Counted from the stretch's first letter, positions 35,388 through 44,858 are shown. The stretch is 56,833 bases of DNA from an uncultured Blautia sp. (GCA_900547685.1 URHS01000011.1:1-56833); one strand, 5' to 3'. The notes: generated by a model from the letters alone, not told the origin. A program made the numbers and translations.

Positions 35388-36094
35388 TGGAATATGTTGC
35401 ACTAGATTTAGAAACCACAGGTTTAGAGCCTTCTAAAGATAGGATTATAGAAATTGGAGCTGTAAAGGTAAGAGATAGAGAAGTAATAGGCGAATATGGG
35501 ACACTGATAAATCCTCAAATGGAAATTCCACAGCGAATTACAGAACTTACGGGAATTTCCAACGATATGGTGGAGGGGAAACCTTATATAACTCAAGTGT
35601 TGAGAGAATTACTGGATTTTTGTGAGGGACTACCTCTTTTAGGGCATAATTTGATGTTTGATTATAGTTTTGTGAAGCATCAGGCAGTAAATGCCGGGTT
35701 GGAATTTGAGAAAAAGGGAATGGATACTTTGAAATTGGCAAGAGTGCTTTTGCCTGAACTTCCAAGCAGAAGTTTACAAAACCTTCGTATACATTATGAG
35801 ATTTCTCAAAAAGATGCACACAGAGCTCTGGAGGATGCCAGAACGACATATCTTTTATATGAAAGATTGCGAGAAGAGTTTGAAGAGAAACAGTCAAAAC
35901 TTTTTGTACCAAATGAACTTATCTATAAAGTAAAGAAGCAAAGCCCTGTAACAGCAGCACAAAAACGCTACTTGCAGGATTTAATAAAATATCATAGAAT
36001 AGAGCTGAATGTGGAAATTGACAGTCTTACAAAAAACGAGGCATCTCGAGAAATCGATAAGATATTGAGTACCTACGGGAAAATAATGAGGTAA
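35384..36094 (+). CDS. DnaQ/PolC-type 3'-5' exonuclease domain protein
   Basis: A 236-residue protein. The N-terminal 165 residues form a DEDD exonuclease: ALDLETTGLE (Asp and Glu, Exo I), LLGHNLMFDYSFV (Exo II) and HRALEDARTT (Exo III with His, the DEDDh type). The last 55 residues (TAAQKRYLQDLIKYH and on) form a separate small helical domain that I cannot name with certainty. It may proofread or trim DNA ends in repair, which suits co-transcription with nth. It is not DNA polymerase III itself, as no polymerase domain is attached. Confidence 0.88.
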   Translation: MMEYVALDLETTGLEPSKDRIIEIGAVKVRDREVIGEYGTLINPQMEIPQRITELTGISNDMVEGKPYITQVLRELLDFCEGLPLLGHNLMFDYSFVKHQAVNAGLEFEKKGMDTLKLARVLLPELPSRSLQNLRIHYEISQKDAHRALEDARTTYLLYERLREEFEEKQSKLFVPNELIYKVKKQSPVTAAQKRYLQDLIKYHRIELNVEIDSLTKNEASREIDKILSTYGKIMR

Positions 36095-36100
36095 AGAGAT

Positions 36101-36205
36101 ATGATGAATATGAAAAATTCAAAAAGGAATAGAATAGTTGCTGCAGTACTTGCCGGACTTATTATTTTGACAATGGTAATTCCTATAGCAATGTATGCTT
36201 TTTGA
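36101..36205 (+). CDS. 34-residue single-pass membrane protein
   Basis: A very small ORF with a clear ribosome site (GAGG then AAAGAG, 7-10 bp before ATG), placed 6 bp after the exonuclease stop and 24 bp before the next gene. It encodes a short basic head (MMNMKNSKRNR) and one membrane helix (IVAAVLAGLIILTMVIPIAM). Small proteins of this shape occur at this place in other Clostridia in my recollection, but I cannot name the family with confidence. Function unknown. Confidence 0.6.
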   Translation: MMNMKNSKRNRIVAAVLAGLIILTMVIPIAMYAF

Positions 36206-36229
36206 TGATGCAGCAATGGAGGTCGGAAC

Positions 36230-37216
36230 ATGAAGATTGGAAAATTGCCGGAACCTGTGTTAATTCGCTCTGTTTTAAAGCAGGTGGGGCATCGCAGAAA
36301 TGAAGTTTTAGTAGGGCCTGCCGTAGGACAGGACTGCGCAGTTATGGAACTTGGTGAGGGTGAGGTTTTTGTGCTGTCTTCTGATCCTATTACGGGAACC
36401 ACCAAGGATATCGGAGGACACAGCGTACACATTACAGCAAATGATTTGGCGGCTTCCGGGGCAGAGCCGGTGGGAATTATGTTGACAATGCTTTTAACAC
36501 CTGATACTGAGGAAGCACAGTTAAAAGAGATGATGCAGGATGTAGAAAAGACCTGTAAAGAGTTGAATATGGAAGTCTTAGGCGGCCATACAGAAGTTAC
36601 AGATGTGGTAAAACAGACTTTAGTTTCTCTTACCGGTGTGGGTAAGATGAAAAAGGAAAAGGTGCTTACCACAGCTTCTGTAAAGCCGGGTGATGATATT
36701 GTAGTGACAAAATGGATTGGACTGGAAGGTACTTCTATCGCAGCAAAAGAAAAAGAAACATTGCTTTTGGAAAGTTTTGCACCTTCTTTTGTGGAAACTG
36801 CCAAAAAATTTGATCGATATCTGTCTGTAATTCCAGAGGCGAAAATTGCGGGTGAGTGGGGAGTATCTGCCATGCACGACATTACAGAGGGCGGTGTATT
36901 TGGTGCTCTGTGGGAAATGGGAAGCGGTTCCGGTGTAGGACTTGACATTGATTTAAGAGCAATTCCCATTCGCCAGGAAACTGTAGAAGTTTGTGAAGTA
37001 TTGGGATTAAATCCGTATATTTTAATGTCCAGCGGTTCTATGATGATCGCTGCAAAAGATGGATACGGTTTGGTGAGAAAGTTAAAACAGGCAGGCATTG
37101 AGGCTGCTGTAGTAGGCAAAGCAACAGATGGAAATGACAGAATTTTAAGAAATGGTGAAGATACTCGTTATTTAGATAAACCACAGAGTGATGAATTATA
37201 TAAAATTTATCAGTAG
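36230..37216 (+). CDS. AIR synthase-related protein (HypE/ThiL-like fold)
   Basis: A 328-residue protein of the PurM/SelD/ThiL/HypE superfamily. It begins KIGKLPEPVL, has an ATP/phosphate-binding region with GQDCAVMELG and SDPITGTTKDIGGHSVH, and the family signature DLAASGAEPVG (about 72-82), then GGHTEVTD and a C-terminal half with HDITEGGVFGAL. The start ATG follows GGAGGT. This HypE-like branch exists in organisms without hydrogenase clusters; the substrate is unknown. No hyp genes are in the window. Confidence 0.85.
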   Translation: MKIGKLPEPVLIRSVLKQVGHRRNEVLVGPAVGQDCAVMELGEGEVFVLSSDPITGTTKDIGGHSVHITANDLAASGAEPVGIMLTMLLTPDTEEAQLKEMMQDVEKTCKELNMEVLGGHTEVTDVVKQTLVSLTGVGKMKKEKVLTTASVKPGDDIVVTKWIGLEGTSIAAKEKETLLLESFAPSFVETAKKFDRYLSVIPEAKIAGEWGVSAMHDITEGGVFGALWEMGSGSGVGLDIDLRAIPIRQETVEVCEVLGLNPYILMSSGSMMIAAKDGYGLVRKLKQAGIEAAVVGKATDGNDRILRNGEDTRYLDKPQSDELYKIYQ

Positions 37217-37242
37217 ACGGAAGATATTTGGAGGAAAGAAAA

Positions 37243-37743
37243 TTGGCAAAATTAAATATTGTATTGTTTGAGCCTGAGATTCCGGCAAATACAGGAAATA
37301 TAGGGAGAACCTGTGTTGCAACCGGGACACGATTACATCTTATTGAACCTTTGGGATTTCAGTTAAATGAAAAAGCAATAAAACGAGCAGGAATGGATTA
37401 CTGGAAAGATTTAGATGTAACAACATATATCAATTATCAAGACTTTTTAGATAAAAATCCCGGTGCCAAGATTTATATGGCAACTACAAAAGCACCGAAG
37501 ACTTATGTGGACGTAGAATATGAAGAAGATTGCTACATTATGTTTGGAAAGGAAAGTGCAGGAATTCCGGAAGAAATTTTGCTGGAAAATCAGGAAACAG
37601 CTATTCGAATTCCAATGATTGGAGACATTCGTTCTTTAAATTTAAGCAATTCTGTTGCTATTGTGCTGTATGAGGCACTGCGTCAAAATAACTTTGACCA
37701 CATGAGGTTGGAAGGTCATTTGACAAAATATGAATGGAAATAA
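37243..37743 (+). CDS. trmL: tRNA (cytidine(34)-2'-O)-methyltransferase, TrmL
   Basis: A 166-residue SPOUT-class methyltransferase that methylates the wobble ribose of tRNA-Leu. Motifs: PEIPANTGNIGRTC (near residues 10-23), FGKESAGIPEEIL and IRSLNLSNSVAIVLYEA. I place the start at TTG 37243, 8 bp after GGAGG; an upstream TTG at 37228 overlaps the ribosome site. Length is standard. It lies 26 bp after the AIR synthase-like gene and ends before the second nested palindromic repeat. Confidence 0.93.
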   Translation: MAKLNIVLFEPEIPANTGNIGRTCVATGTRLHLIEPLGFQLNEKAIKRAGMDYWKDLDVTTYINYQDFLDKNPGAKIYMATTKAPKTYVDVEYEEDCYIMFGKESAGIPEEILLENQETAIRIPMIGDIRSLNLSNSVAIVLYEALRQNNFDHMRLEGHLTKYEWK

Positions 37744-37766
37744 AATTCTTTTATTAAATGATAAAG

Positions 37767-37913
37767 AGGCTGCCGCATAAAACATCGAAGGAGGAATATT
37801 TATACATTTTTTGCAAATTTGTTGAGCACATTTTGATATTACGAGTTCAAAGTGTGCGCAGACTGAGCTTAAAATGTATAAATATTCTGGTTTGCTGTTT
37901 TATATGACAGCCT
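37767..37913 (+). repeat. Nested palindromic repeat, copy 2 (bidirectional terminator position)
   Basis: The outer arms 37767-37783 and 37897-37913 pair at 15 of 17 positions. The middle arms GAATATTTATACATTTT (37794-37810) and AAAATGTATAAATATTC (37871-37887) are a perfect 17-bp inverted repeat. The inner arms GCACATTTTGA/TCAAAGTGTGC pair with one G-U. It sits exactly between the ends of trmL (plus) and the sensor kinase (minus). Confidence 0.82.
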
Positions 37914-39329
37914 TTAATTTTCACTAATACTTTTTTGAAGGGTGAAGATAAATTCTGTTCCCACACCTTCTGTACTGATGACATTAATATTCTGTTTATG
38001 TGAGTTGATAATTTCTTTAACAATGGCAAGTCCGAGCCCTGTACCTTTTCTGTCTTTTCCCCTTGAGCTATCAATTTTGTAAAAGCGGTCCCAGATTTTT
38101 GTAAGACTTTCTTTGGGAATCCCACATCCTGTATCCTTAACAGAAATAAAAATAGTTTCGTGCTTTAAAGTAGATTCTATTTTAATAATGGAGTCAGGAG
38201 AACTGAATTTAATGGCATTGTCAATAAGGTTATATAAAACTTGTTGAATTTGCCCCATATCAGCATGGACGAACAGCGTCTGTCCTGTAAGTAAAAGTTC
38301 AATAGAAATACGTTTATCGCGGCAAATTCCTTCAAAGGCTTCAGCAGTAGTTTTGATTGTACGATTAATGTCAAAATCGGAATACTCCAACTGCCGCCCT
38401 TTTTCATCCAGATTATTTAAAGTGAGCATACTTTGTGTCAATTTATAAAGTCGCTCTGTTTCATATACGACAATCTTTAAATATTTTTCCTGCATTTCAG
38501 GAGGAATTGTTCCATCTAAAATGGCCTCTGTATAACCTTTTATAGAGGTAAGAGGAGAGCGGAAATCATGAGATACATTGGAAATAAATTTTCGCTGATA
38601 ATTTCCTGTCATGTCCAGCTCATCTGACATATAATTTAAAGCCATTGCCAAGTATCCCAGCTCATCTTCTTTATTCAAAGGAATATTATATTTTAGATTT
38701 CCGGATGCAAAAGCATTTGCACCTTGTATGATTTTTTTAAGCGGACGGTTAATCATAACATAAAAAACCGGAATAATAAGCATCATAATTCCCAGAAACA
38801 ACAAAAATAAAAGATAGATAGTATCTAAAAGAGCATCCCGTTGTTTATACAGAACAGACATGGGAAGATGCATAGCAATGTAGCCTCTTACCTGCATATT
38901 TATGGTAACAGGAACCATGACACTTAATTGGTCTTCATGGAAATATCCGAAGAATTTTCCTATTTGATAATAAGAGCCGCTGGATTTTCCCGGATTAAAA
39001 TTATTTAATGTGGGAAAATCTTCTGTAATGAATTTTTGAGAGGTATCCATTAGAATTTTTCCTTTTGGATTAATTAACCAAATTTCCTCTTTCTCATAAA
39101 CAGAAGAACAAAGTGACTCATAAAATTCAGCAGGAGTGTCAATGTCCTGATAATATTTTATAGCACGCTGTCCTGCTATTTTAGACGCTTCCCTGTATAA
39201 ACGTCCGCTGTATACACTTTCTACATGATCTTCTACTAAACCTGTACCTATTAGAGAAATTGTGGTAAATCCTAAAATACCGAGAAAAACCATAGCAGTT
39301 ATAAATTTTGCAAAAAGGAATTTTTTCAT
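37914..39329 (-). CDS. Membrane sensor histidine kinase
   Basis: A 471-residue kinase with a membrane helix near 8-28, an outer domain to about residue 163, a second helix (about 165-187), a HAMP linker, the dimerisation/phospho-acceptor motif NVSHDFRSPLTSIKGY and an ATPase domain with NLIDNAIKFS, DTGCGIP and GTGLGLAIVKEI. This is the PhoR/ResE-like orthodox type. Its start overlaps the end of the regulator gene (ATGA), so the two are a pair. The signal is not evident from the outer domain. Confidence 0.93.
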   Translation of the reverse strand: MKKFLFAKFITAMVFLGILGFTTISLIGTGLVEDHVESVYSGRLYREASKIAGQRAIKYYQDIDTPAEFYESLCSSVYEKEEIWLINPKGKILMDTSQKFITEDFPTLNNFNPGKSSGSYYQIGKFFGYFHEDQLSVMVPVTINMQVRGYIAMHLPMSVLYKQRDALLDTIYLLFLLFLGIMMLIIPVFYVMINRPLKKIIQGANAFASGNLKYNIPLNKEDELGYLAMALNYMSDELDMTGNYQRKFISNVSHDFRSPLTSIKGYTEAILDGTIPPEMQEKYLKIVVYETERLYKLTQSMLTLNNLDEKGRQLEYSDFDINRTIKTTAEAFEGICRDKRISIELLLTGQTLFVHADMGQIQQVLYNLIDNAIKFSSPDSIIKIESTLKHETIFISVKDTGCGIPKESLTKIWDRFYKIDSSRGKDRKGTGLGLAIVKEIINSHKQNINVISTEGVGTEFIFTLQKSISEN

Positions 39330-40030
39330 TTGTTTTTGACCTCAAATTTATAGCCTATTCCCCATACAGTAGAAAGCGCCCAAGAAGGGTGATCTTTGAT
39401 TTTTTCCCTGAGACGTTTAATATGCACATCCACAGTACGGGTATCGCCAATGTATTCATATCCCCAGATATGGTCTAAAAGCTGTTCTCTTGTAAATACC
39501 TGATTAGGGGAAGACGCCAAAAAGTAGAGAAGTTCTAATTCCTTTGGAGGCATATCCAGCTGTTTTCCATAATAGATTACAGAATAATTAGTTAGGTTAA
39601 TTGCTAAGTCAGGATATTCCACATATTTTCCGGAAGGTTGTGTGGCCGGGGCGATGTTTGGCTGATATCGTCTTAATACAGCTTTTACTCTGGCAACCAG
39701 TTCTTTCGAGTCAAACGGTTTAATGATATAGTCATCTGCACCCAGTTCCAAACCTAATACTTTGTCAAAGATTTCTCCTTTGGCGGAAAGCATAATAATA
39801 GGAACATTGGATTTTTGACGGATTTCTCTGCATACTTGATAACCATCCATACCAGGAAGCATTAAGTCCAATAAGATGAGGTTTGGAGCAAAGGAGGAGA
39901 ATGCATTTAAAGCTGCTTCTCCATCATTGACGATATGGGTATCAAAACATTCTTTTGTCAGATACAAAGAAATTAATTCAGCAATATTATTATCATCGTC
40001 TACGATCAGAATTTTCTGTTTAGTTACCAT
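39326..40030 (-). CDS. OmpR/PhoB-type response regulator
   Basis: A 234-residue regulator: receiver domain with DDD at 11-13, phospho-acceptor Asp55 in LILLDLMLPGMDG and Lys in IKPFD; then a winged helix (about 130-230) with REQLLDHIWGYEY and RTVDVHIKRLREK. The ATG at 40030 follows GGGGGAG. It starts 12 bp after mutS2 on the same strand, so mutS2, this gene and the kinase form one transcript. Its target genes are unknown. Confidence 0.94.
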   Translation of the reverse strand: MVTKQKILIVDDDNNIAELISLYLTKECFDTHIVNDGEAALNAFSSFAPNLILLDLMLPGMDGYQVCREIRQKSNVPIIMLSAKGEIFDKVLGLELGADDYIIKPFDSKELVARVKAVLRRYQPNIAPATQPSGKYVEYPDLAINLTNYSVIYYGKQLDMPPKELELLYFLASSPNQVFTREQLLDHIWGYEYIGDTRTVDVHIKRLREKIKDHPSWALSTVWGIGYKFEVKNK

Positions 40031-40042
40031 ATATACTCCCCC

Positions 40043-42421
40043 TTATTTTTTAAATTCTACAATTGTAACACCGGCATCACCTTCACCGAATTCTGCCAGA
40101 TGAAAATCTTTTACATATTTTAAGCGTTTTAAATAGTTATGCACGCCTTTTCGAAGTGCGCCGGTACCTTTTCCATGAACAATACGGACACTGTTTAAAT
40201 GGGCCAGATAAGCGTCATCTAAATATTTATCCAATTCTGCAATGGCTTCGTCTACTGTTTTTCCCAGAAGATTGATTTCTGTACGGATAGAAGCAGATTT
40301 GCTCATACGTATTTTACCTGCACCGGTACGCTGCAATGATGGTGCAGTAATAACCGGCTCATCAATTAACTGTAAATCGGATAAATGTACTTTGGAACGA
40401 AGAATTCCCATTTGTACAAAAACCATTCCTTTTGCATCCGGTTTAGAACTTATAGTACCTTTTACATTCAGACTTAATACTTTTACAGCATCTCCCAGAG
40501 AAATATCTTTGGCAGTCAGTGTAGACTTTTTCTTTTCCGGTGTTTTAAGCGCCATTTTTTTGCCTGTCTGATCCATTTTTTTACGTAGTTCAGAACGCTT
40601 CTGCTCTAATTCTTTTGCAGACATAGACTCTTTTCCGGCTTTGTTGAAAATTTTCATGGTTTGGTCTGCATATTCTTTTGCTTCTCGCAAAATACGATGT
40701 GCTTCTTCATTGGCATCACGAAGAATACGTTCTTTTCGCTGTTCCAGTTTATCCTGTTTTTCTTCTAATTGGGTTTTCAGACTCTCAATTTCTGTTTTGT
40801 AACGGGCAATTTCGGCTTCCTCTGCTTCGATGGTTTTTCGGCTTTGCTCTAAGGTTGACAGGACATCTTCAAAAGACTCATCTTCCTGGCTGATTTGCTC
40901 TTTTGCTTTGTCGATAATATAAGAAGGCAGTCCAAGTTTTCCGGAAATTGCAAACGCATTACTTTTTCCGGGAATACCAATGAGCAGACGATAAGTAGGA
41001 CGCAGAGTTTCTACATCAAATTCACAGGAAGCATTTTCGACTCCATGAGTGGAGAGTGCATATACTTTTAATTCGCTGTAGTGGGTGGTTGCCATAGTGC
41101 GTATTCCCTGTGCATGAAGATGAGATAAAATAGCAATGGCAAGAGCGGCACCTTCAGTAGGGTCTGTTCCTGCACCTAATTCGTCAAAAAGAACCAGAGA
41201 ATCGCGATCTGCTTTTTCTATAAAACGTACAACATTTGTCATGTGAGAAGAAAACGTACTGAGGGACTGTTCAATGCTTTGCTCATCACCAATATCAGCG
41301 TAAACTTCTTTAAAAATACTGAGGCGTGAATTATCAAAGGCAGGAATGTGAAGTCCTGATTGTCCCATAAGAGTTAAAAGACCAATTGTTTTTAAGGAAA
41401 CAGTTTTACCGCCGGTATTAGGACCTGTTACAACAAGAAGATCAAAATCTTCGCCCAGACGAACATCAATGGGAACGACTTTGTGTTTGTCAATCAGTGG
41501 ATGGCGTGCTTTCTTTAAGTCAATAATTCCTTTTGTATTAAAGCGAGGCTCTGTAGCATTTTGAGATTTTGCTAAAAGAGCTCTGGCAAAAATAAAGTCA
41601 AGCTGTGTCATAACTTTCAAATTATCTTCAATAGCTTCCAGATTTTCAGCGGCATATTGACTTAGATTAGAAAGAATAATTTCAATTTCAGCCTGTTCCT
41701 TTACTTCCAGCTCTCTTAAATCATTATTCAGTTTTACAATAGCCATGGGTTCTACAAAAACAGTGGAACCTGTAGAAGACTGGTCGTGAATCATACCGGG
41801 AACTTGTCCTTTGTGCTCTGCTTTTACAGGAATACAGTAGCGACCGTTTCGCATTGTGACAACGGCGTCCTGCAAATAAGTTCTGGCAGAACCGCTGACA
41901 TAAGAAGAAAGCTGACTGTGAATTTTATCATTGGTATTCTTCATAGAACGGCGGATTTGTTTTAATCCGGCACTGGCATCATCTGCAATTTCTTCTTCTG
42001 ACAAAATGCAGCGGCGAATTTCCAAAGCCAGTGGTGTCAGTGGCTGAAGAATTTCAAACATATCATCTAAAGAATCTTGGTTTTCTTCTGCATTTTCACG
42101 TCTTGCATAGGCTTTCGCACGGTTGGTGTTTTCTAAAAGGCTGCAAAGAGATAACAGTTCTCCTGTTCCTAAGGTACTGCCAATTTCTAAACGTTTTAAA
42201 GAGCCCCTAATATCCTTGACACCTCCAAAGGAAAGAGAGCCTTTTTGATAAATCCTTGCTAATGCGTCAGCAGTTTCTTGCTGCATGACTTCAATTTCAC
42301 TTAAATTATCCAAAGGGGTAAGATTTCGGCACAAATCTTTTCCACAGGAAGATGTGGCAAAATTTTCCAACATTTGAATAATTTTGCTATATTCTAAAGT
42401 TTTTAAAGCTTTTTCATTCAT
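40043..42421 (-). CDS. mutS2: Endonuclease MutS2
   Basis: A 792-residue protein of the MutS2 group. Residues 1-310 form the core/lever; the ATPase has Walker A TGPNTGGKT and Walker B LVLFDELGAGTDPTEGA; a coiled coil (about 510-620) and the C-terminal Smr domain follow (from about 715) with HGKGTGALR. In bacteria MutS2 acts on branched DNA or splits collided ribosomes. I chose the ATG at 42421 behind AAGGTGA. The Smr motif usually written LDLRG/LDLHG reads INLLG here, so the nuclease residue is altered; whether it still cuts is open. A TATAAT lies on the minus strand at 42445-42450. Confidence 0.95.
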   Translation of the reverse strand: MNEKALKTLEYSKIIQMLENFATSSCGKDLCRNLTPLDNLSEIEVMQQETADALARIYQKGSLSFGGVKDIRGSLKRLEIGSTLGTGELLSLCSLLENTNRAKAYARRENAEENQDSLDDMFEILQPLTPLALEIRRCILSEEEIADDASAGLKQIRRSMKNTNDKIHSQLSSYVSGSARTYLQDAVVTMRNGRYCIPVKAEHKGQVPGMIHDQSSTGSTVFVEPMAIVKLNNDLRELEVKEQAEIEIILSNLSQYAAENLEAIEDNLKVMTQLDFIFARALLAKSQNATEPRFNTKGIIDLKKARHPLIDKHKVVPIDVRLGEDFDLLVVTGPNTGGKTVSLKTIGLLTLMGQSGLHIPAFDNSRLSIFKEVYADIGDEQSIEQSLSTFSSHMTNVVRFIEKADRDSLVLFDELGAGTDPTEGAALAIAILSHLHAQGIRTMATTHYSELKVYALSTHGVENASCEFDVETLRPTYRLLIGIPGKSNAFAISGKLGLPSYIIDKAKEQISQEDESFEDVLSTLEQSRKTIEAEEAEIARYKTEIESLKTQLEEKQDKLEQRKERILRDANEEAHRILREAKEYADQTMKIFNKAGKESMSAKELEQKRSELRKKMDQTGKKMALKTPEKKKSTLTAKDISLGDAVKVLSLNVKGTISSKPDAKGMVFVQMGILRSKVHLSDLQLIDEPVITAPSLQRTGAGKIRMSKSASIRTEINLLGKTVDEAIAELDKYLDDAYLAHLNSVRIVHGKGTGALRKGVHNYLKRLKYVKDFHLAEFGEGDAGVTIVEFKK

Positions 42422-42588
42422 AAAAATCACCTTATTCAAAATCCATTATAGTTGATAAAACATCTCTATTAGAAAAAATAGGAAGTTATGTCCTATTTTA
42501 CATTAAAATAAGAAGAAAGAAAAGGGACAGTATTAGAATTTTTTGTGTTATCTTCATGAAAAGTTCATAAACATTTGTTATAATAAAA

Positions 42589-42594
42589 TATAGT
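42589..42594 (+). promoter_or_regulatory. Extended -10 promoter of the HtrA-like gene
   Basis: TATAAT preceded by TG one base earlier (TGTTATAAT), 20 bp before the start codon region; only a weak -35 (TTCATA at 42564-42569). Confidence 0.6.
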
Positions 42595-42613
42595 CTTATG
42601 TGGAGTGAGGGAC

Positions 42614-43888
42614 ATGGAGCAGAAGAAAAATGAAAATTCTTATGAATTTCTAAAAGAAACAATCAAAGAAAAACCCATCGATAAAAAGAAAGAGGCGAAA
42701 CATATCCTCAGAATTTTGGCAGCCGGTGGTCTTTTTGGCCTGGCAGCAACAGCAGTTTTTTCGCTGACAGCGCCGGAAATTACAAAAAATATAGAAAGAA
42801 AGCAAGAACAGTCGCAGATACAGTTTCCATCAGATACAAAAAACGGCGAGGAAAATACAAAAAATAATATAGCAGAAGAACAAAGCTCCGAAGCTGGTTC
42901 GCAACCGGCCGCAGAAGAACTTACACCAGAGAAGTATCAGAAATTGTTTGCAGATGTTTTTGCTACTGCCCAAGAAGCGGAAAAAGCTATGGTAAGGGTG
43001 AGAGGAAGTAAAAATGATGAAAAATGGTTTCAAACACCTTATGAAAGTGAAATTTCAGGTTTGTTGGTGGCAGAAAGTGGACAGGAACTTTTTGTACTGA
43101 CAGAATATAGAATTGTAGAAAACGTAGACAGAATACAGGTCGTATTTTGTGACGGGACAGTTACAGATGCCAGATTTTTAAAAGGTGATACCAATACAGG
43201 ATTTGTTATTTTAAAAATACCCAAAGCAGGTATATCGGCTGAGACAAAAGAAGCAATTACTATAGCACCATTAGGAGAGTCTTACACAGTAGCTCAAGGT
43301 GAACCTGTTCTTGCAATTGGAAGCCCTATGGGGTATAGTGACTCTGTTGGATATGGAATTATTACATCAACCTGTAACACTATAGCAAAAACAGATGCAG
43401 AATATAGTCTTTTAACTACAGATATTGCAGGCAGCAGCCTGGGAAGCGGAGTTTTGCTGAACTTAGAAGGTGAAGTGATTGGTTTGATTGCACAGTCTTT
43501 TGCCAGAGAAGATACGCAAAATCTTGTAACCGGACTGGGAGTTTCGGAAGTAAAAGAGATGATTCAAATTTTATCAGATGAAACAAAAGATATTATTTAT
43601 ATGGGTATCACAGGAAAAAGTATTACCACAGATATCTCTGAAAAGAAGGGGATACCGATTGGTGTTTTTGTAGAACAGGTAGAGGTGAATTCTCCGGCAA
43701 TGCAGGTGGGAATTCAAAATGGTGATGTAATTATAGAGCTGAATGGTGAAAAAATAGAAACAGTAAAAGGTTACCAACAGCAGTTGAAATCCTGTAAAGC
43801 AGGAGAGACAATTAAAGTAAAAGCTATGCGTCAGGGAACAGAAGGATATGTAGAAGTGAACTTTGATGTGACGCTGCAGACTAGATAG
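42614..43888 (+). CDS. HtrA/DegP-like membrane protein with degraded catalytic triad
   Basis: A 424-residue protein: cytoplasmic N-terminus, one membrane helix (about 31-53), an acidic linker (60-105), a trypsin-like domain (about 115-315) and a PDZ domain (about 325-415). In HtrA proteases the triad sits in NYHVV, TDLAV and GNSGGPL. Here the matching segments read TEYRIVEN (Arg166 for His), NTGFVILK (Gly196 for Asp) and GSSLGSGVLL (Ser278 kept). It is therefore probably not a serine protease but a scaffold or sensor; this is inferred from a by-eye alignment. The start ATG follows GGAG; the YhaM-like gene follows 13 bp later. Confidence 0.85.
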   Translation: MEQKKNENSYEFLKETIKEKPIDKKKEAKHILRILAAGGLFGLAATAVFSLTAPEITKNIERKQEQSQIQFPSDTKNGEENTKNNIAEEQSSEAGSQPAAEELTPEKYQKLFADVFATAQEAEKAMVRVRGSKNDEKWFQTPYESEISGLLVAESGQELFVLTEYRIVENVDRIQVVFCDGTVTDARFLKGDTNTGFVILKIPKAGISAETKEAITIAPLGESYTVAQGEPVLAIGSPMGYSDSVGYGIITSTCNTIAKTDAEYSLLTTDIAGSSLGSGVLLNLEGEVIGLIAQSFAREDTQNLVTGLGVSEVKEMIQILSDETKDIIYMGITGKSITTDISEKKGIPIGVFVEQVEVNSPAMQVGIQNGDVIIELNGEKIETVKGYQQQLKSCKAGETIKVKAMRQGTEGYVEVNFDVTLQTR

Positions 43889-43901
43889 GAAGGATAGGAA
43901 A

Positions 43902-44849
43902 ATGAGATTTATCAGTGAACTTCATGAAGGGGAAAAACTTTCAGGGATTTATTTATGCAAACATAAACAGGCAGCAGTGACCAAGAATGGAAAATCTTAT
44001 GAAAATGTAATTTTACAGGATAAGACGGGAACGATTGATGCCAAAATTTGGGAGCCGAATTCTCTTGGAATTGATGAGTTTGATGCTTTGGATTATATTG
44101 ATGTAGTGGGAGATGTTACCAGTTTTCAGGGAAATCTTCAGGTGAGTATTAAAAGAGTCAGAAAAGCTTCTGAGGGAGAATACGAACCGGGAAATTATCT
44201 TCCTGTTAGTAATAAAAATATTGAAACAATGTATCAGGAACTTTTGGGAATGATTAATCAGGTGAAAAATCCGTATTTTCATCAGTTGCTGTTAGCATTC
44301 TTTAAAGAAGATGCAGCATTTGTTAAAACTTTTAAAGAAAATTCAGCAGCCAAGAGTGTACATCATGGTTTTATAGGCGGACTTTTAGAACATACCGTCA
44401 GCGTGGCAAATCTGTGTCTTTATTACTGTGGAACTTATAGTATTTTAAATAAAGATTTGCTCATTACTGCAGCCCTTCTTCATGATATTGGAAAGACAAA
44501 AGAACTCAGTGCATTTCCTATGAATGATTATACAGATGATGGACAGCTTTTAGGACATATTATGATTGGTGCAGAGATGATTCATGATAAGGCAAAGGAA
44601 ATTCCGGATTTTCCGTATAAAATGGAAAATGAATTAAAACATTGTATTTTAGCACATCATGGAGAACTGGAATACGGCTCACCGAAAAAACCGGCACTTG
44701 CAGAAGCAGTTGCCCTTAATATGGCGGATAATACAGATGCAAAAATGGAAACTTTGACAGAAATTTTTGCGGCAGCGCCAAACCAGAAGGAATGGCTGGG
44801 ATATAGTCGGTTGTTCGAGTCTAATTTTAGAAAATCAAGTTGCGAGTAA
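43902..44849 (+). CDS. YhaM-like 3'-5' exoribonuclease (OB fold + HD domain)
   Basis: A 315-residue protein: an OB-fold nucleic-acid-binding domain (about 10-95) followed by an HD domain (about 150-290) with HHGFIGGLLEHTV and LLHDIGKTKEL, where HD residues bind the metal. This is the plan of B. subtilis YhaM, which trims RNA and single-stranded DNA from the 3' end. It starts 13 bp after the HtrA-like gene and is probably co-transcribed with it. A hairpin terminator follows just after its stop codon. Confidence 0.9.
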   Translation: MRFISELHEGEKLSGIYLCKHKQAAVTKNGKSYENVILQDKTGTIDAKIWEPNSLGIDEFDALDYIDVVGDVTSFQGNLQVSIKRVRKASEGEYEPGNYLPVSNKNIETMYQELLGMINQVKNPYFHQLLLAFFKEDAAFVKTFKENSAAKSVHHGFIGGLLEHTVSVANLCLYYCGTYSILNKDLLITAALLHDIGKTKELSAFPMNDYTDDGQLLGHIMIGAEMIHDKAKEIPDFPYKMENELKHCILAHHGELEYGSPKKPALAEAVALNMADNTDAKMETLTEIFAAAPNQKEWLGYSRLFESNFRKSSCE

Positions 44850-44858
44850 TTTTAAAGC

